The notes under the pieces were generated by a model. The model saw only the letters and a program-made list of their open reading frames with translations, searched no databases and was not told the origin of the DNA. A stretch of 64,000 nucleotides of DNA from Pseudorhodobacter turbinis (lineage in GTDB: Bacteria > Pseudomonadota > Alphaproteobacteria > Rhodobacterales > Rhodobacteraceae). Each line of letters opens with the position of its first letter. Position 1 is the stretch's first letter. Positions 36,311 to 45,672 of this stretch are shown here, piece by piece. Position numbers and translations under genes: made by a program. The stretch spans positions 806,001 to 870,000 of the forward strand of contig NZ_CP039965.1 of assembly GCF_005234135.1 (NCBI RefSeq), in the 5' to 3' direction.

Positions 36311-37528
36311 ATGCGCATTTTGCACACCGCCGATTGGCACATTGGCCAAACCCTGAACGGCTTTGACCGCGAGGCCGAACACCGTGCATTTCTGGATGCT
36401 TTGGCCGATGTGATCGTCACCGAAGAGGTCGACGCCTTGCTGGTTGCGGGCGATATCTTTGACGGCATCAACCCCTCGGGGGAGTCGCAGCGCCTGCTTT
36501 ACACCGCAATCGCAAGCTTTTTGCGCCGCCGTCCCGGCCTGACCATTGTGATGATCGCGGGCAACCACGACCCTGCCGCCCGCCTCGAAGCCCCCGAAGC
36601 CGTCCTGCGCGAACTGGGCGTGCATGTCTTGGGCGGCCTGCACCGCGATGGCGCAACCGTCGATCTGGACCGCCATCTGATCCCGCTAACTGATGCCAGT
36701 GGCACGCCGCGCGCGCATGTTCTGGCCGTGCCTTACCTGCGTCTGGGCGATTTGCCCGGCTATACGGTGGGTATGCAGGGCGCGGGGGAAAGTGCCGTGG
36801 TCACCGCCGTCCGCGCGCTTCATGCAGGCATGGTTGCGGCGGCCCTGCCCCGCGCGGGCGGCCTGCCGCTCTTGGCGATGGGGCATCTGACCTGTGCGGG
36901 CGGGCTGGAATCCGAAGGCGCCGAGCGCCGCATCCTGATTGGCGGCGATCATGCCGTGCCACCTGAAATCTACCCGAGTGAGCTTACCTATGTCGCATTG
37001 GGCCATTTGCACCGTGCGCAAAACCTCGATGGCGGACGGGTGCGCTATTCCGGCTCTCCCTTCCCGCTTTCAGCCAGCGAGATCGGCTATAACCATGGCG
37101 TGACGCTTGTGGATCTGGATGCAGGCCCGCCGCACCGCCACATCCCGATGCCGCCCACAGTCGCCTGCCTGCGCATACCCAATACCGGATTTGCGCCGCT
37201 GGATCAGGTGGAAACCGCGCTCCTCGCGCTTGACCTTGACGCCGACACGCCTATGGGCTTGCGCCCCTTCGTCCACATTGCGCTTACCCCCGACCGGCCC
37301 GCGACAACCCTGACCGCCGAGGCCGAGGCGCTGCTTGACCGCCACCCCGTCCGCCTCGCCTCGCTGCGCATTGACCGCACCACAGCGGAACAGCCACAGG
37401 CACCGCCTGCCTCGCTGGCCGATACCACCCCCGAGGATCTGTTCCGTGAGGCCTTTCGCCAGACACACAGCCTTGATCCCGACAACAGTCACCTAAGCGC
37501 CTTCCGCGACGCGCTGTCCGAGGTATAG
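36311..37528 (+). CDS. sbcD: Exonuclease SbcD (Mre11-like)
   Basis: 405 residues from ATG 36311 with AGGAG seven bases before. Metallophosphatase motifs are clear: LHTADWHIGQ (Asp8, His10), VAGDIFDG, IAGNHDP and YVALGHLHRAQ. A capping domain occupies the C-terminal third. With SbcC it forms the ATP-dependent nuclease that cuts DNA hairpins and protein-blocked ends. The gap to sbcC is 3 bp. This nuclease matters for hairpin-forming repeats like those described here. Confidence 0.95.
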   Translation: MRILHTADWHIGQTLNGFDREAEHRAFLDALADVIVTEEVDALLVAGDIFDGINPSGESQRLLYTAIASFLRRRPGLTIVMIAGNHDPAARLEAPEAVLRELGVHVLGGLHRDGATVDLDRHLIPLTDASGTPRAHVLAVPYLRLGDLPGYTVGMQGAGESAVVTAVRALHAGMVAAALPRAGGLPLLAMGHLTCAGGLESEGAERRILIGGDHAVPPEIYPSELTYVALGHLHRAQNLDGGRVRYSGSPFPLSASEIGYNHGVTLVDLDAGPPHRHIPMPPTVACLRIPNTGFAPLDQVETALLALDLDADTPMGLRPFVHIALTPDRPATTLTAEAEALLDRHPVRLASLRIDRTTAEQPQAPPASLADTTPEDLFREAFRQTHSLDPDNSHLSAFRDALSEV

Positions 37529-37531
37529 CAC

Positions 37532-40500
37532 ATGCGCATCCTGTCTATTTCCGGCCAGAACATCGCCAGCCTTGCCGCGCCCTTCGAGATCGACTTCACC
37601 GCCGAGCCGCTGCGCAGCGCAGGTCTGTTCGCCATCACCGGCGAGACAGGGGCAGGCAAATCCTCGATCCTCGATGCGATGTGTCTTGCCCTTTACGCCG
37701 AGGCCCCGCGCCTTGCCTTGGGCGGATCAAAGGACGATGTGCCCGATGTGGGCGCCGACACGATCAAGGCCCAGGATGCCCGATCAATCTTGCGGCGCGG
37801 TGCAGCGCAGGGTTGGGCGGCGGTCAGTTTTGTTGGCCTCGACGGTGTTTCCTATAAGGCGATCTGGACCGCGCGTCGGGCCCGCGACCGCGCCGAGGGC
37901 AAGTTACAAGGCGTGCAGCGCAGCCTTAGCCGGGTTGCCGATGGTCACGTTCTGGCCAACCAGATCTCCGCCGTAACGGAACATGTGCAGGCGCTCACCG
38001 GCCTGTCCTATGATGAATTCCGCCGCACCGTTTTGCTGGCGCAGGGCGATTTCGACGCCTTCCTGCGGGCCGAGACCAACGACCGTGCGGCATTGCTGGA
38101 AAAGGTCACGGGCACCAAGCTTTACCGCGACATCTCTACCCGCATCTTTCAACGCACCGAGGCCGTGCGCGGGGTATATGACAGCCTGACCCTGCGGCGC
38201 GGCGAACATCGCCTGCTGACGGATGAGGCCCTCACAGCGCTGGCGGCAGAGCGTGCAACCCTTGCGGCGCAGACCAACGATGCGAGAGCCACCCGCAAGA
38301 CCCTTGTCGCCGATCTTGATCGCCACGCCCGCCATGCAAATGCCCAAGCCAAGCTTGCAGAGGCAGAGGCCGCAGAGGCACAAGCCCTTGCCGCGCAAAC
38401 CGATGCGGCCCCCAGCCGTGACCTGCTACGCCAAATTGAAACCGCCGAACCCCTCCGCCTGCCGTGGGAAAATGCCAAAGCCGCCGAGGCCCGCCAGACA
38501 AGCGCCGAAGCAGCCCTCGCCGAAGCCGTCACCGCCCTAAGCACAGCCGAGGCCAAGGCCGCCGAAGAACATGCCGCTGCCGACGCCGCACAACAGGCCC
38601 AAGCCGACCGCGAGCAGGAATTCAAAACCTTCGCGCCGGTCTGGACCCTCGCGGCACGTTTGGACACGCAAATCCTATCCGCGCGCTCCGAGGCCACAAC
38701 CGCCACAACCGCCGCGCAAACCGCCAGCGCCGAAGCCGCAAGCGCCGCCCGGCACGCCGAACATCTGCTGTCGGAGCACGCCAAGGCGGGCCAAGCACAG
38801 CAAGAGGCCAATGCCCAGCTCACAACGCTTGACGCCATTGCGCCGCTTGCAGACCGCTGGGACCAGCTCACCCAAGATCTGACCAACCGCGAGGCCGCCC
38901 GCAAAGCCCATGCCTCGGCCACCGATCAAGCCAAAACGCTGACCGAACAATCCGTCGCCTTGGCCGCTGAAATCACGCAATGCGATGCCGCCAGCCGCAA
39001 AGACCGTGATCTGCGCGATACCCTCACCGCGCAGATCGCGGGGCACGCCTCACAAATCGCCGTAATTGAAGCCACCGCACCGCAAGACCGCGCCGAAACC
39101 TATGCTATGCTGATCACCGCCCTGAATGCGCTTGAGGCCGCACAGCAAAGCCACCTTACCGCACAGGCCGACATCACCCGCGCGCAAACGCTTAAATCCC
39201 AAGCGACATCGGACGCCGAGGCCGCAGCCTTGGCCCTATCCGCCGCCGATCTGGCCGAGACACGGGCGGAGGCCGCCCTCCAGGCCCTCGCCGCCCCGAT
39301 GGAGCGCGCCGACCTTGCGTTGACGGATGCTGCCAGCCAGATGCGCCTGCGCCTAGAGGCCGGAACCCCCTGCCCCGTTTGTGGTGCGACAGATCACCCG
39401 ACCGCCTCGGACACCGCCCTTGCCAGTCTCGCGACCCATCTACGCGCCGATCAAGCCGCCGCCCGTGCAGCCGCCAAAGCCGCCCGTGACAGCGCGGGCG
39501 AGGCCGCCACAAAGGCCACCCTCGCCCGCGCCAAGATTGAGCAGGCCGAGGCCGATCTTGCCACCGGCACCGAACAATTACAGCGCGCCCAAGCCGCATG
39601 GGATCAGGCCTTTGACCGCGCCACCGCAACTGATATCTGCCCGCCCCTGCCCGCCACACCTGAGGCCACCACCCCTGCTCTTGCCATAATAATTGTGCAA
39701 AGCGAGGCATCGCGTGAGGCCGCCCGCGACAGCATGCGCGCCCTATCCGCCCTGCGCCAAACCCATGCCAAGGCGATGCAACAACGTGACGCGCTGACAC
39801 TTGCCCTAGAGGGGCATACACAGGCCAAGGCAACCCTTCAAGCGTCCATCAGCAAAATCGTTCAGGATCAGTCGCTTGCAGCTCAGGCCACCAGTCATCA
39901 ACACCAGCGGATAGAGGCGCTTGATGACACGCTGCTGCCGTTCCTGAAGACATTGTCAGAACCCGCCTCGGCGCTTGATGACACCGCGTCGTTGCAACAG
40001 CGCCTTGCTGAAAAACTGACCGCTTTCACCGCCGCACGCGAGGCGCTTCAGGCGGCTGGCGCGCGCCTTGCCGAGCTTGCGCCGCAGCTTGCAACCGCAC
40101 AGTCGCGCGCCGAACAAGCCAAGGAACGCGCTGATCAAGTCGGGCATGCAGCCACGTCGCGCCACACCGCGCTTGCTGATTTGATCGATCAACGTGCCAA
40201 ACTGTTGGACGGGGAGCCGACCGAGGCGCACCGCACCCGCATCAACGCGGCCCGTCTTGACGCGGGCAAATCGGCCGAGGCCGCCGCCCGCGCCCATAGC
40301 ATCGCAAGCACCCAGGCCGGTGCCGCATTGGGTCAAAAAACGGCGGGTCTTGCAGCGCTCGACAAGGCCAAAGCCAATGTGACGGCCAGCCGGAACGCCC
40401 TGAGCGCGGGCCTGCTTCAATGCGATCTGACGGCGCAGGACCTTGCCCGCCTGCTCGCCCATCCGCGTGCCGAGATTGACCGTCTGCGCCTGCAACTGCG

Positions 40501-41257
40501 CCAATGCGATGACGCGGCAACCTCTGCCAAAGCCGCCAAAGCCGCCCGTCAAACCGACCTTGAAATGGCCAGCAAAGACCTGCCGGAAGCCACCGCCGAG
40601 GCACTAACCGAAGCGATCAACTGCCTCGATCTGGCCCAGACCAACCGTCAAGAACGCATCGGCGCGATCACGGGCCAGCTTGACGCAGATGCCCAAACCC
40701 GCGCGAACTTGCAGGGGCTTGAGGCCGAGATCACCACAGCGAAGGCCGACCTTGACGTCTGGCAGGCGGTGAATGCTGCCGTCGGCTCGCGCAGCGGCGA
40801 TAAATTCGCGCGCACCGCCCAGTCGATCACTCTTGATGTGCTGGTCGACCGCGCCAATCACCATCTTGCCGATCTCAAACCACGCTACCGTTTGCGGCGC
40901 GCAGCCGATCTGGCCCTGCATATCGAAGACCGCGACATGGGCGGCGAAACCCGCGCCACCCGCAGCCTTTCGGGCGGCGAGCGGTTCTTGGTCTCCTTGG
41001 CGCTGGCGCTGGCGCTGTCACGGATGGGTGGCAAGGGCGGTTTGGCCGCGACGCTGTTCATCGACGAGGGCTTTGGCTCTTTGGATGCCGAAAGCCTTGA
41101 TCTGGCCATCGACGCGCTGGAGACCCTGCAATCGCAGGGCCGCAGCGTCGGCGTCATCAGCCATGTCGAGGCGATGAAGGACCGCATCCCCGTTCAGATC
41201 CGCGTCAACCGCCAAGGCAATGGCAAAAGCAGCGTGCAGGTCGTTGCGCCAAAATGA
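37532..41257 (+). CDS. sbcC: Exonuclease subunit SbcC (Rad50-like)
   Basis: 1241 residues: Walker A ITGETGAGKSSILDAM (about residue 35), long Ala/Glu/Gln-rich coiled coils, a zinc hook TPCPVCGATDHP (about residue 612), the signature LSGGERFLVSLALALAL (about 1146) and Walker B LFIDEGFGSLDAESL (about 1172). It forms the ATPase arms of the SbcCD complex. The high alanine content creates long spurious frames on the opposite strand. Confidence 0.96.
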   Translation: MRILSISGQNIASLAAPFEIDFTAEPLRSAGLFAITGETGAGKSSILDAMCLALYAEAPRLALGGSKDDVPDVGADTIKAQDARSILRRGAAQGWAAVSFVGLDGVSYKAIWTARRARDRAEGKLQGVQRSLSRVADGHVLANQISAVTEHVQALTGLSYDEFRRTVLLAQGDFDAFLRAETNDRAALLEKVTGTKLYRDISTRIFQRTEAVRGVYDSLTLRRGEHRLLTDEALTALAAERATLAAQTNDARATRKTLVADLDRHARHANAQAKLAEAEAAEAQALAAQTDAAPSRDLLRQIETAEPLRLPWENAKAAEARQTSAEAALAEAVTALSTAEAKAAEEHAAADAAQQAQADREQEFKTFAPVWTLAARLDTQILSARSEATTATTAAQTASAEAASAARHAEHLLSEHAKAGQAQQEANAQLTTLDAIAPLADRWDQLTQDLTNREAARKAHASATDQAKTLTEQSVALAAEITQCDAASRKDRDLRDTLTAQIAGHASQIAVIEATAPQDRAETYAMLITALNALEAAQQSHLTAQADITRAQTLKSQATSDAEAAALALSAADLAETRAEAALQALAAPMERADLALTDAASQMRLRLEAGTPCPVCGATDHPTASDTALASLATHLRADQAAARAAAKAARDSAGEAATKATLARAKIEQAEADLATGTEQLQRAQAAWDQAFDRATATDICPPLPATPEATTPALAIIIVQSEASREAARDSMRALSALRQTHAKAMQQRDALTLALEGHTQAKATLQASISKIVQDQSLAAQATSHQHQRIEALDDTLLPFLKTLSEPASALDDTASLQQRLAEKLTAFTAAREALQAAGARLAELAPQLATAQSRAEQAKERADQVGHAATSRHTALADLIDQRAKLLDGEPTEAHRTRINAARLDAGKSAEAAARAHSIASTQAGAALGQKTAGLAALDKAKANVTASRNALSAGLLQCDLTAQDLARLLAHPRAEIDRLRLQLRQCDDAATSAKAAKAARQTDLEMASKDLPEATAEALTEAINCLDLAQTNRQERIGAITGQLDADAQTRANLQGLEAEITTAKADLDVWQAVNAAVGSRSGDKFARTAQSITLDVLVDRANHHLADLKPRYRLRRAADLALHIEDRDMGGETRATRSLSGGERFLVSLALALALSRMGGKGGLAATLFIDEGFGSLDAESLDLAIDALETLQSQGRSVGVISHVEAMKDRIPVQIRVNRQGNGKSSVQVVAPK

Positions 41258-41269
41258 CGACTGAACCTT

Positions 41270-42478
41270 TTACGCGGCGCCCTCATCTGCGGCAAGAAAC
41301 GCAATCAGGCTGTCCAGAAACTGCACGCAGGTGCCCAGCTGGTCCAAGGCCACAAATTCGTTGGGCTTATGTGCTTGGTCAATCGAGCCGGGCCCGACGA
41401 TCACCGCAGGGATGCCGCCGATCTGCTCGAACACGCCGCCCTCAGAGCCATAAGAGACCTTGCCACCCCACTCCGGCAACAGCCGTGCGTAGCGGTTGAA
41501 GCCGAGGGTATTGCGGGCCTCTCCCATCGCGGGATAGGCGAAGATCCGTTCAAAAGTGATGCCGGTGCCTGCGGTTTTTGCCTGCATCGGGGCGGCGACG
41601 TCACGCTCAATCGTGCCCAATAGCGCGGCCATATCCGCCTCCGGGTCCATCCCGCTGATGGAGCGCAATTCAAAGGTAAACTCACAATTGTCCGGCGTGA
41701 CATTGGTCGCAACCCCGCCGTTCACCATGGTCACCAGCATCGTCGCATGGGGCACGGTGAAATCGGGATCAAACGGCCCTTCGGCCTCATAGCGTTTGCC
41801 GCGTTCCGAAATCAGGGCAATGGCCTTTGCCGCATATTCGATCGCATTGACATGTTCGGGCGCAAAGGACGAATGCCCCGATGTGCCCGAGACCCGCGCG
41901 CGCATGGCGATCTTGCCCTTTTGGCCGGTGATAAGCTGCATCATCGACGGCTCACCTATGATGGCAAGTTCCGGCGGAACCGGAAGCCCCGTCAGATATT
42001 GCGCGATTGTCGGCGCACCAAGGCAGCCCACCTCTTCATCATAGGAAAAGCAAAGATAGACCGGGCGCGACAGCGTCGCACGCGCCAGATCGGGGGCCAC
42101 GGTCATGACACAGGCGGCAAAGCCCTTCATGTCACAAGCCCCACGTCCGAACAGCTTTCCATCACGGATCTCGGCGACAAACGGGTCGCTTGTCCATTCA
42201 GGCTCATCCGCAGGCACCACATCGGTATGACCGGACCAGACGACACCGGCTTTATCCTCGGGACCAAAAGCCGCGACAAGATTGGCCTTTGTCCCGGACG
42301 CGTCCGGCAAGATCGTGATCCGCGCGCCAAGGTCGGCAAAATAACCGGCTAGAAAGTCGATGATCGGCCGGTTTGAATTGCGCGAGACCGTATCAAATGC
42401 GATCAGATTTGCCAGATGCTCTGCGGCCTTGCCCGTCCGATCATTGGTTGCGAACGTGATCTCACCCGAGAGTGTCAT
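41270..42478 (-). CDS. argE: ArgE-like M20 deacylase (acetylornithine deacetylase family)
   Basis: 402 residues of the M20 metallopeptidase family: VVWSGHTDVVP (metal His), GRGACDMKGFAAC (metal Asp), CFSYDEEVGCLGAP (catalytic and metal Glu) and a dimerisation domain with KGKIAMRARVSGTSGHS. Acetylornithine deacetylase is the closest name. It is the last gene of a tctCBA cluster, overlapping tctA by ATGA, so it may act on an N-acyl substrate imported by that system rather than in arginine synthesis. Confidence 0.88.
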   Translation of the reverse strand: MTLSGEITFATNDRTGKAAEHLANLIAFDTVSRNSNRPIIDFLAGYFADLGARITILPDASGTKANLVAAFGPEDKAGVVWSGHTDVVPADEPEWTSDPFVAEIRDGKLFGRGACDMKGFAACVMTVAPDLARATLSRPVYLCFSYDEEVGCLGAPTIAQYLTGLPVPPELAIIGEPSMMQLITGQKGKIAMRARVSGTSGHSSFAPEHVNAIEYAAKAIALISERGKRYEAEGPFDPDFTVPHATMLVTMVNGGVATNVTPDNCEFTFELRSISGMDPEADMAALLGTIERDVAAPMQAKTAGTGITFERIFAYPAMGEARNTLGFNRYARLLPEWGGKVSYGSEGGVFEQIGGIPAVIVGPGSIDQAHKPNEFVALDQLGTCVQFLDSLIAFLAADEGAA

Positions 42479-43965
42479 TGTTCAACTCTTCTTTCTGTTT
42501 TCGATTTCTGAATTTCACGACGGATCGTCAGGCCAAGCACAAAAATAATCAGCACGGCAAAAACCCATGTGATTGGCGAGGACAACAACACCGACGGATC
42601 CCCGCGTGAAATTGCAAGCGCGCGCCGCAGGTTTTCTTCGATCATCGGGCCAAGGATGAACGCGATAAGGAAAGGAGCCGCTGGGATGTTCAACAAGAAC
42701 ATGCCGAAACCAACCACGCCCATCACCAAAAGCACGGCCACGTCAAAGGTGCTTGATGCGATGGAATAGATGCCGAAAATACACAACAACAGCACCAAAG
42801 GCGTCAGCAAGCTTTGCGGGATATGCGCCACTTTGGAAAACATCCGCATCGTGATCTTGCCCGCAAAAAACAGCAGGACCGAAGACACCAACATACCAAT
42901 CAGCAGCATGTAAACTTCATGGATATTGGTCTGGAACAGCAACGGCCCCGGTGTCAGCCCTTGGATCATAAAGGCACCCAGCATCACGCCGGTGATCACA
43001 TCGCCCGGCACACCCAGCGCCAGCAGCGGGATCATCGTCGCGCCACAAGCCCCGTTATTCGCAGATTCCGATGCGGCGATGCCCTCCAGCTCTCCCTTGC
43101 CGAAATTCGCACCGTTCTTTGAGCTGCGCTGCGCCTCACCATAGGAAAAGAACGCCGCCGAAGACGGCCCGATGCCCGGAATTGCCCCCAACACAGAGCC
43201 GATGACAGAGCCTTTGAGGATACTGCGCAGCGAGCCCATAAACTCAGCCCGGGTGATGTTTTGCGCGCCCAATGTGGCGGCATCTTCGGTCTTGGCCGCG
43301 CGCATCACGATCAGCTTGATCAGCTCTGGCAAGGCGAACAACCCGATCAGCACCGGCGCAATCGACAGACCCGCCTGCATATCCGGCAAAAAGGCAAAGC
43401 GGAAAGAGCCGTACATATCCTCACCGACCGTGGCGAGCAAAAGCCCCAGCGCCGCAGAAACCATGCCCAGCAACAAGGAATTGCCCGACACCCCTGCGAC
43501 GGTCGTCAGGGCGAAAAGCATCAGCATGAAAAATTCGGGCGGCCCGATGTGCAACGCCAGCGCCGCCAATGGCACGGCGAAAAAGATCAAGGACATATTC
43601 GATATGAAATCCCCGATCACGGATGAATAAAGCGCCATGTTAAGCGCCTTGCCCGCCTTGCCCTGTTGCGCCAAAGGGTAACCGTCAAGCGCGGTACAGG
43701 CCGCAGAGGCGGTGCCCGGCGTCTTGATCAGAATGGCAGAAACAGACCCGCCATAGGTGGAACCTTTGTACAAAGCCACCAGCAACAGGATGGAGGGCAC
43801 AGGGTCCATATAAAAGGTAAAGGGCAGCGCCAAGGTCACGGCCATAGTGCCCGTCATGCCGGGGATGGCCCCCACAATCACACCGCCCCAAATGCCGGCA
43901 GCCATGATCAGCAGGTTTTGCAAAGTGGCAACCGCCACCAGCGCCGAGAGAATCTCATCGATCAT
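42475..43965 (-). CDS. tctA: Tripartite tricarboxylate transporter, large membrane protein TctA
   Basis: 496 residues with about 12 membrane helices. The family motif GVIVGAIPGMTGTMAVTLAL is near residue 30, and the repeat SVLGAIPGIGPSSAAFFSY occurs in the second half. TctA is the ion-coupled translocation subunit. It lies 12 bp after tctB and overlaps argE. Confidence 0.95.
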   Translation of the reverse strand: MIDEILSALVAVATLQNLLIMAAGIWGGVIVGAIPGMTGTMAVTLALPFTFYMDPVPSILLLVALYKGSTYGGSVSAILIKTPGTASAACTALDGYPLAQQGKAGKALNMALYSSVIGDFISNMSLIFFAVPLAALALHIGPPEFFMLMLFALTTVAGVSGNSLLLGMVSAALGLLLATVGEDMYGSFRFAFLPDMQAGLSIAPVLIGLFALPELIKLIVMRAAKTEDAATLGAQNITRAEFMGSLRSILKGSVIGSVLGAIPGIGPSSAAFFSYGEAQRSSKNGANFGKGELEGIAASESANNGACGATMIPLLALGVPGDVITGVMLGAFMIQGLTPGPLLFQTNIHEVYMLLIGMLVSSVLLFFAGKITMRMFSKVAHIPQSLLTPLVLLLCIFGIYSIASSTFDVAVLLVMGVVGFGMFLLNIPAAPFLIAFILGPMIEENLRRALAISRGDPSVLLSSPITWVFAVLIIFVLGLTIRREIQKSKTERRVEQ

Positions 43966-43977
43966 AAGTATCTCCGA

Positions 43978-44472
43978 TCAAAAGCCGAGCAACTTGGCCA
44001 GCGCACCCTTAGGGAACTGCGTGCCGAGCGCGGAATTAAAAAACAACAACAGCAAAACGGGCCCTGCGACAGCAAGCAGCGCAATCCAGATGCGGTAGCC
44101 GCGCTCCCCGGTCATCAGAACCATCGTGAAGGTCAACAGCATCGTTGCGAGCAGAAAGCCCACATAAGGCATCACCGCAAGGAACATGGCGAACGCAACA
44201 AGAATGCCCAGAAACCGAAGGCCCATTTGCGTTGCGGAACTGCCATCCGTTTTAATCGGTTCCTCATCCGGCTGGCCCCCGCGCAAAGCGAAGACAAGCG
44301 CCAGAACACCAAGGGCTATCCCAACCAAAGACACGGCTCTGGGCCACATATCAGGCGGCGGGGCGAAACCGGGAATAAAGGCGGGGCGGGGCACATATGC
44401 GGGCACAAGGACGAAGGCGCAAAGCGTAAAAAACGCAATAAACAATAGCCCCCGTAAAACAGGCTTGGTCAT
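43978..44472 (-). CDS. tctB: Tripartite tricarboxylate transporter, small membrane protein TctB
   Basis: 164 residues with about four membrane helices, in the usual tctC-tctB-tctA order. The first helix is MTKPVLRGLLFIAFFTLCAF. It is an accessory membrane subunit; sequence motifs are weak in this family, so the call rests mostly on length, helices and context. Confidence 0.9.
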   Translation of the reverse strand: MTKPVLRGLLFIAFFTLCAFVLVPAYVPRPAFIPGFAPPPDMWPRAVSLVGIALGVLALVFALRGGQPDEEPIKTDGSSATQMGLRFLGILVAFAMFLAVMPYVGFLLATMLLTFTMVLMTGERGYRIWIALLAVAGPVLLLLFFNSALGTQFPKGALAKLLGF

Positions 44473-44581
44473 AGCAACGCTCCTGAAAAGATGGAGATCT
44501 GGACTGAAAGGAAATCGGCCCGCGGGTCAGGCCGGAAGGAATGACAGGTGGGCGCAATCAACGCCCACCTGCATCAACAGG

Positions 44582-45553
44582 TTACTGCGGCAAATAGCCG
44601 AAGTCTTTGGCAAGACCGTTGAAAAGCTCATACTGGCTTTTTGCGTAATCGGTCATATCCACAGTGCCAATGGTCGAGATCGACCCGCGACGCGCGGCCA
44701 GATCGAGCCATTTCTCATCCGTTGCCACCTGGCCGAGGGCTTCATGCCATTTGGCAACCACCTCATCGGGAAGGTTTTTCGGGGCGTAAAGCGCGCTCCA
44801 CCCTGTGATCTGACCGGCTTTTTCGTAGCCAAGCTCTTGCGCAGTTGCAACGTCTGGCAGGGTTTCAACACGCGAAGGCGCGAAAACCATCAAGGCCTTC
44901 ATGTCGCCGCTTGCGATATGGGGCATCAAGGAGGCCGCAGCCATCGCAACGAAATCCACGTGGCCACCCAAAAGTGCCGTCGCCAGCGCGCCGCCGCCTT
45001 TGTAGGGCACCAAAGTTGCCGCAGTCAGCGGGTCCAGATCGTTGTCAGCCAGAAGCGCTTGCGTGGTGAAGCCGTCAATCGCGGTCGCACCGGAAGCGGC
45101 ATATGTCATCGCGCCATCGCTCTCTTTGATGGCTGCGATCAGCTCCTCGACGCTGTTATAGGGCGCATCGCCGCGCACGGCCAAGATCATCGGGGTGGCT
45201 TCCAAAGCGCTAAGGAAGGTATAGGAATCCCACGCCACAGCAGAGTCCGGCATCACAGCAGGCGACAACGCCATACCAACACGCGCCAGCAGCAGCGTGT
45301 AACCATCCGCATCTCCCTCGGATACGAAACGCGCGCCGTTCATACCACCGGCACCGGGTTTATTCATCACCGTGACAGGTTGGCCCAAAAACGGCTGAAC
45401 CGTTTCCGCCAGCGCACGGCCTGCAAGGTCAGACGCCCCGCCCGGTCCATAGGGCACCACCAGCGTTACCGCCTGATCAGGATAAGATTGGGCCATCAAA
45501 GGCCCTGTTGCTGCCACGACGGCAAATGCGATCGATCCGAGTAGTTTTTTCAT
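44582..45553 (-). CDS. tctC: Tripartite tricarboxylate transporter, binding protein TctC
   Basis: 323 residues with a signal peptide (MKKLLGSIAFAVVAATGPLMA) and the Bug/TctC fold: YPDQAVTLVVPYGPGGASDL, VMNKPGAGGMNGARFV and VDFVAMAAASLMPHIASGDM. It captures a carboxylate or amino-acid-like ligand in the periplasm. The first gene of the operon, divergent from a LysR regulator. Confidence 0.94.
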   Translation of the reverse strand: MKKLLGSIAFAVVAATGPLMAQSYPDQAVTLVVPYGPGGASDLAGRALAETVQPFLGQPVTVMNKPGAGGMNGARFVSEGDADGYTLLLARVGMALSPAVMPDSAVAWDSYTFLSALEATPMILAVRGDAPYNSVEELIAAIKESDGAMTYAASGATAIDGFTTQALLADNDLDPLTAATLVPYKGGGALATALLGGHVDFVAMAAASLMPHIASGDMKALMVFAPSRVETLPDVATAQELGYEKAGQITGWSALYAPKNLPDEVVAKWHEALGQVATDEKWLDLAARRGSISTIGTVDMTDYAKSQYELFNGLAKDFGYLPQ

Positions 45554-45600
45554 ATGTACCTCTCTTTCGTCCGATTTATCGGAACTGTTGGATAATAATA

Positions 45601-45623
45601 CAATTCACAGTATGCCAAAATTG
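45601..45623. promoter_or_regulatory. Inverted repeat in the tctC/lysR divergent region, candidate operator
   Basis: CAATT (45601-45605) and AATTG (45619-45623) form an inverted repeat with 13 bases between, in an AT-rich stretch between the divergent tctC and LysR genes. LysR-type proteins usually bind such interrupted dyads. The assignment is inferred from position. Confidence 0.4.
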
Positions 45624-45672
45624 ACAATAGCGGATGAGAAGTTGCATAAACTGCATGCTGAGGGGGTGCATT

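Noticed and set aside
38149..38922. Long open frame opposite sbcC (and similar long frames opposite cpaF, the RND permease and the OrfB genes)
   Set aside because: The composition is dominated by Ala/Arg/Ser from reading GC-rich coiled-coil or membrane-protein DNA backwards. There is no ribosome-binding site or recognisable motif, and the sense genes are certain.
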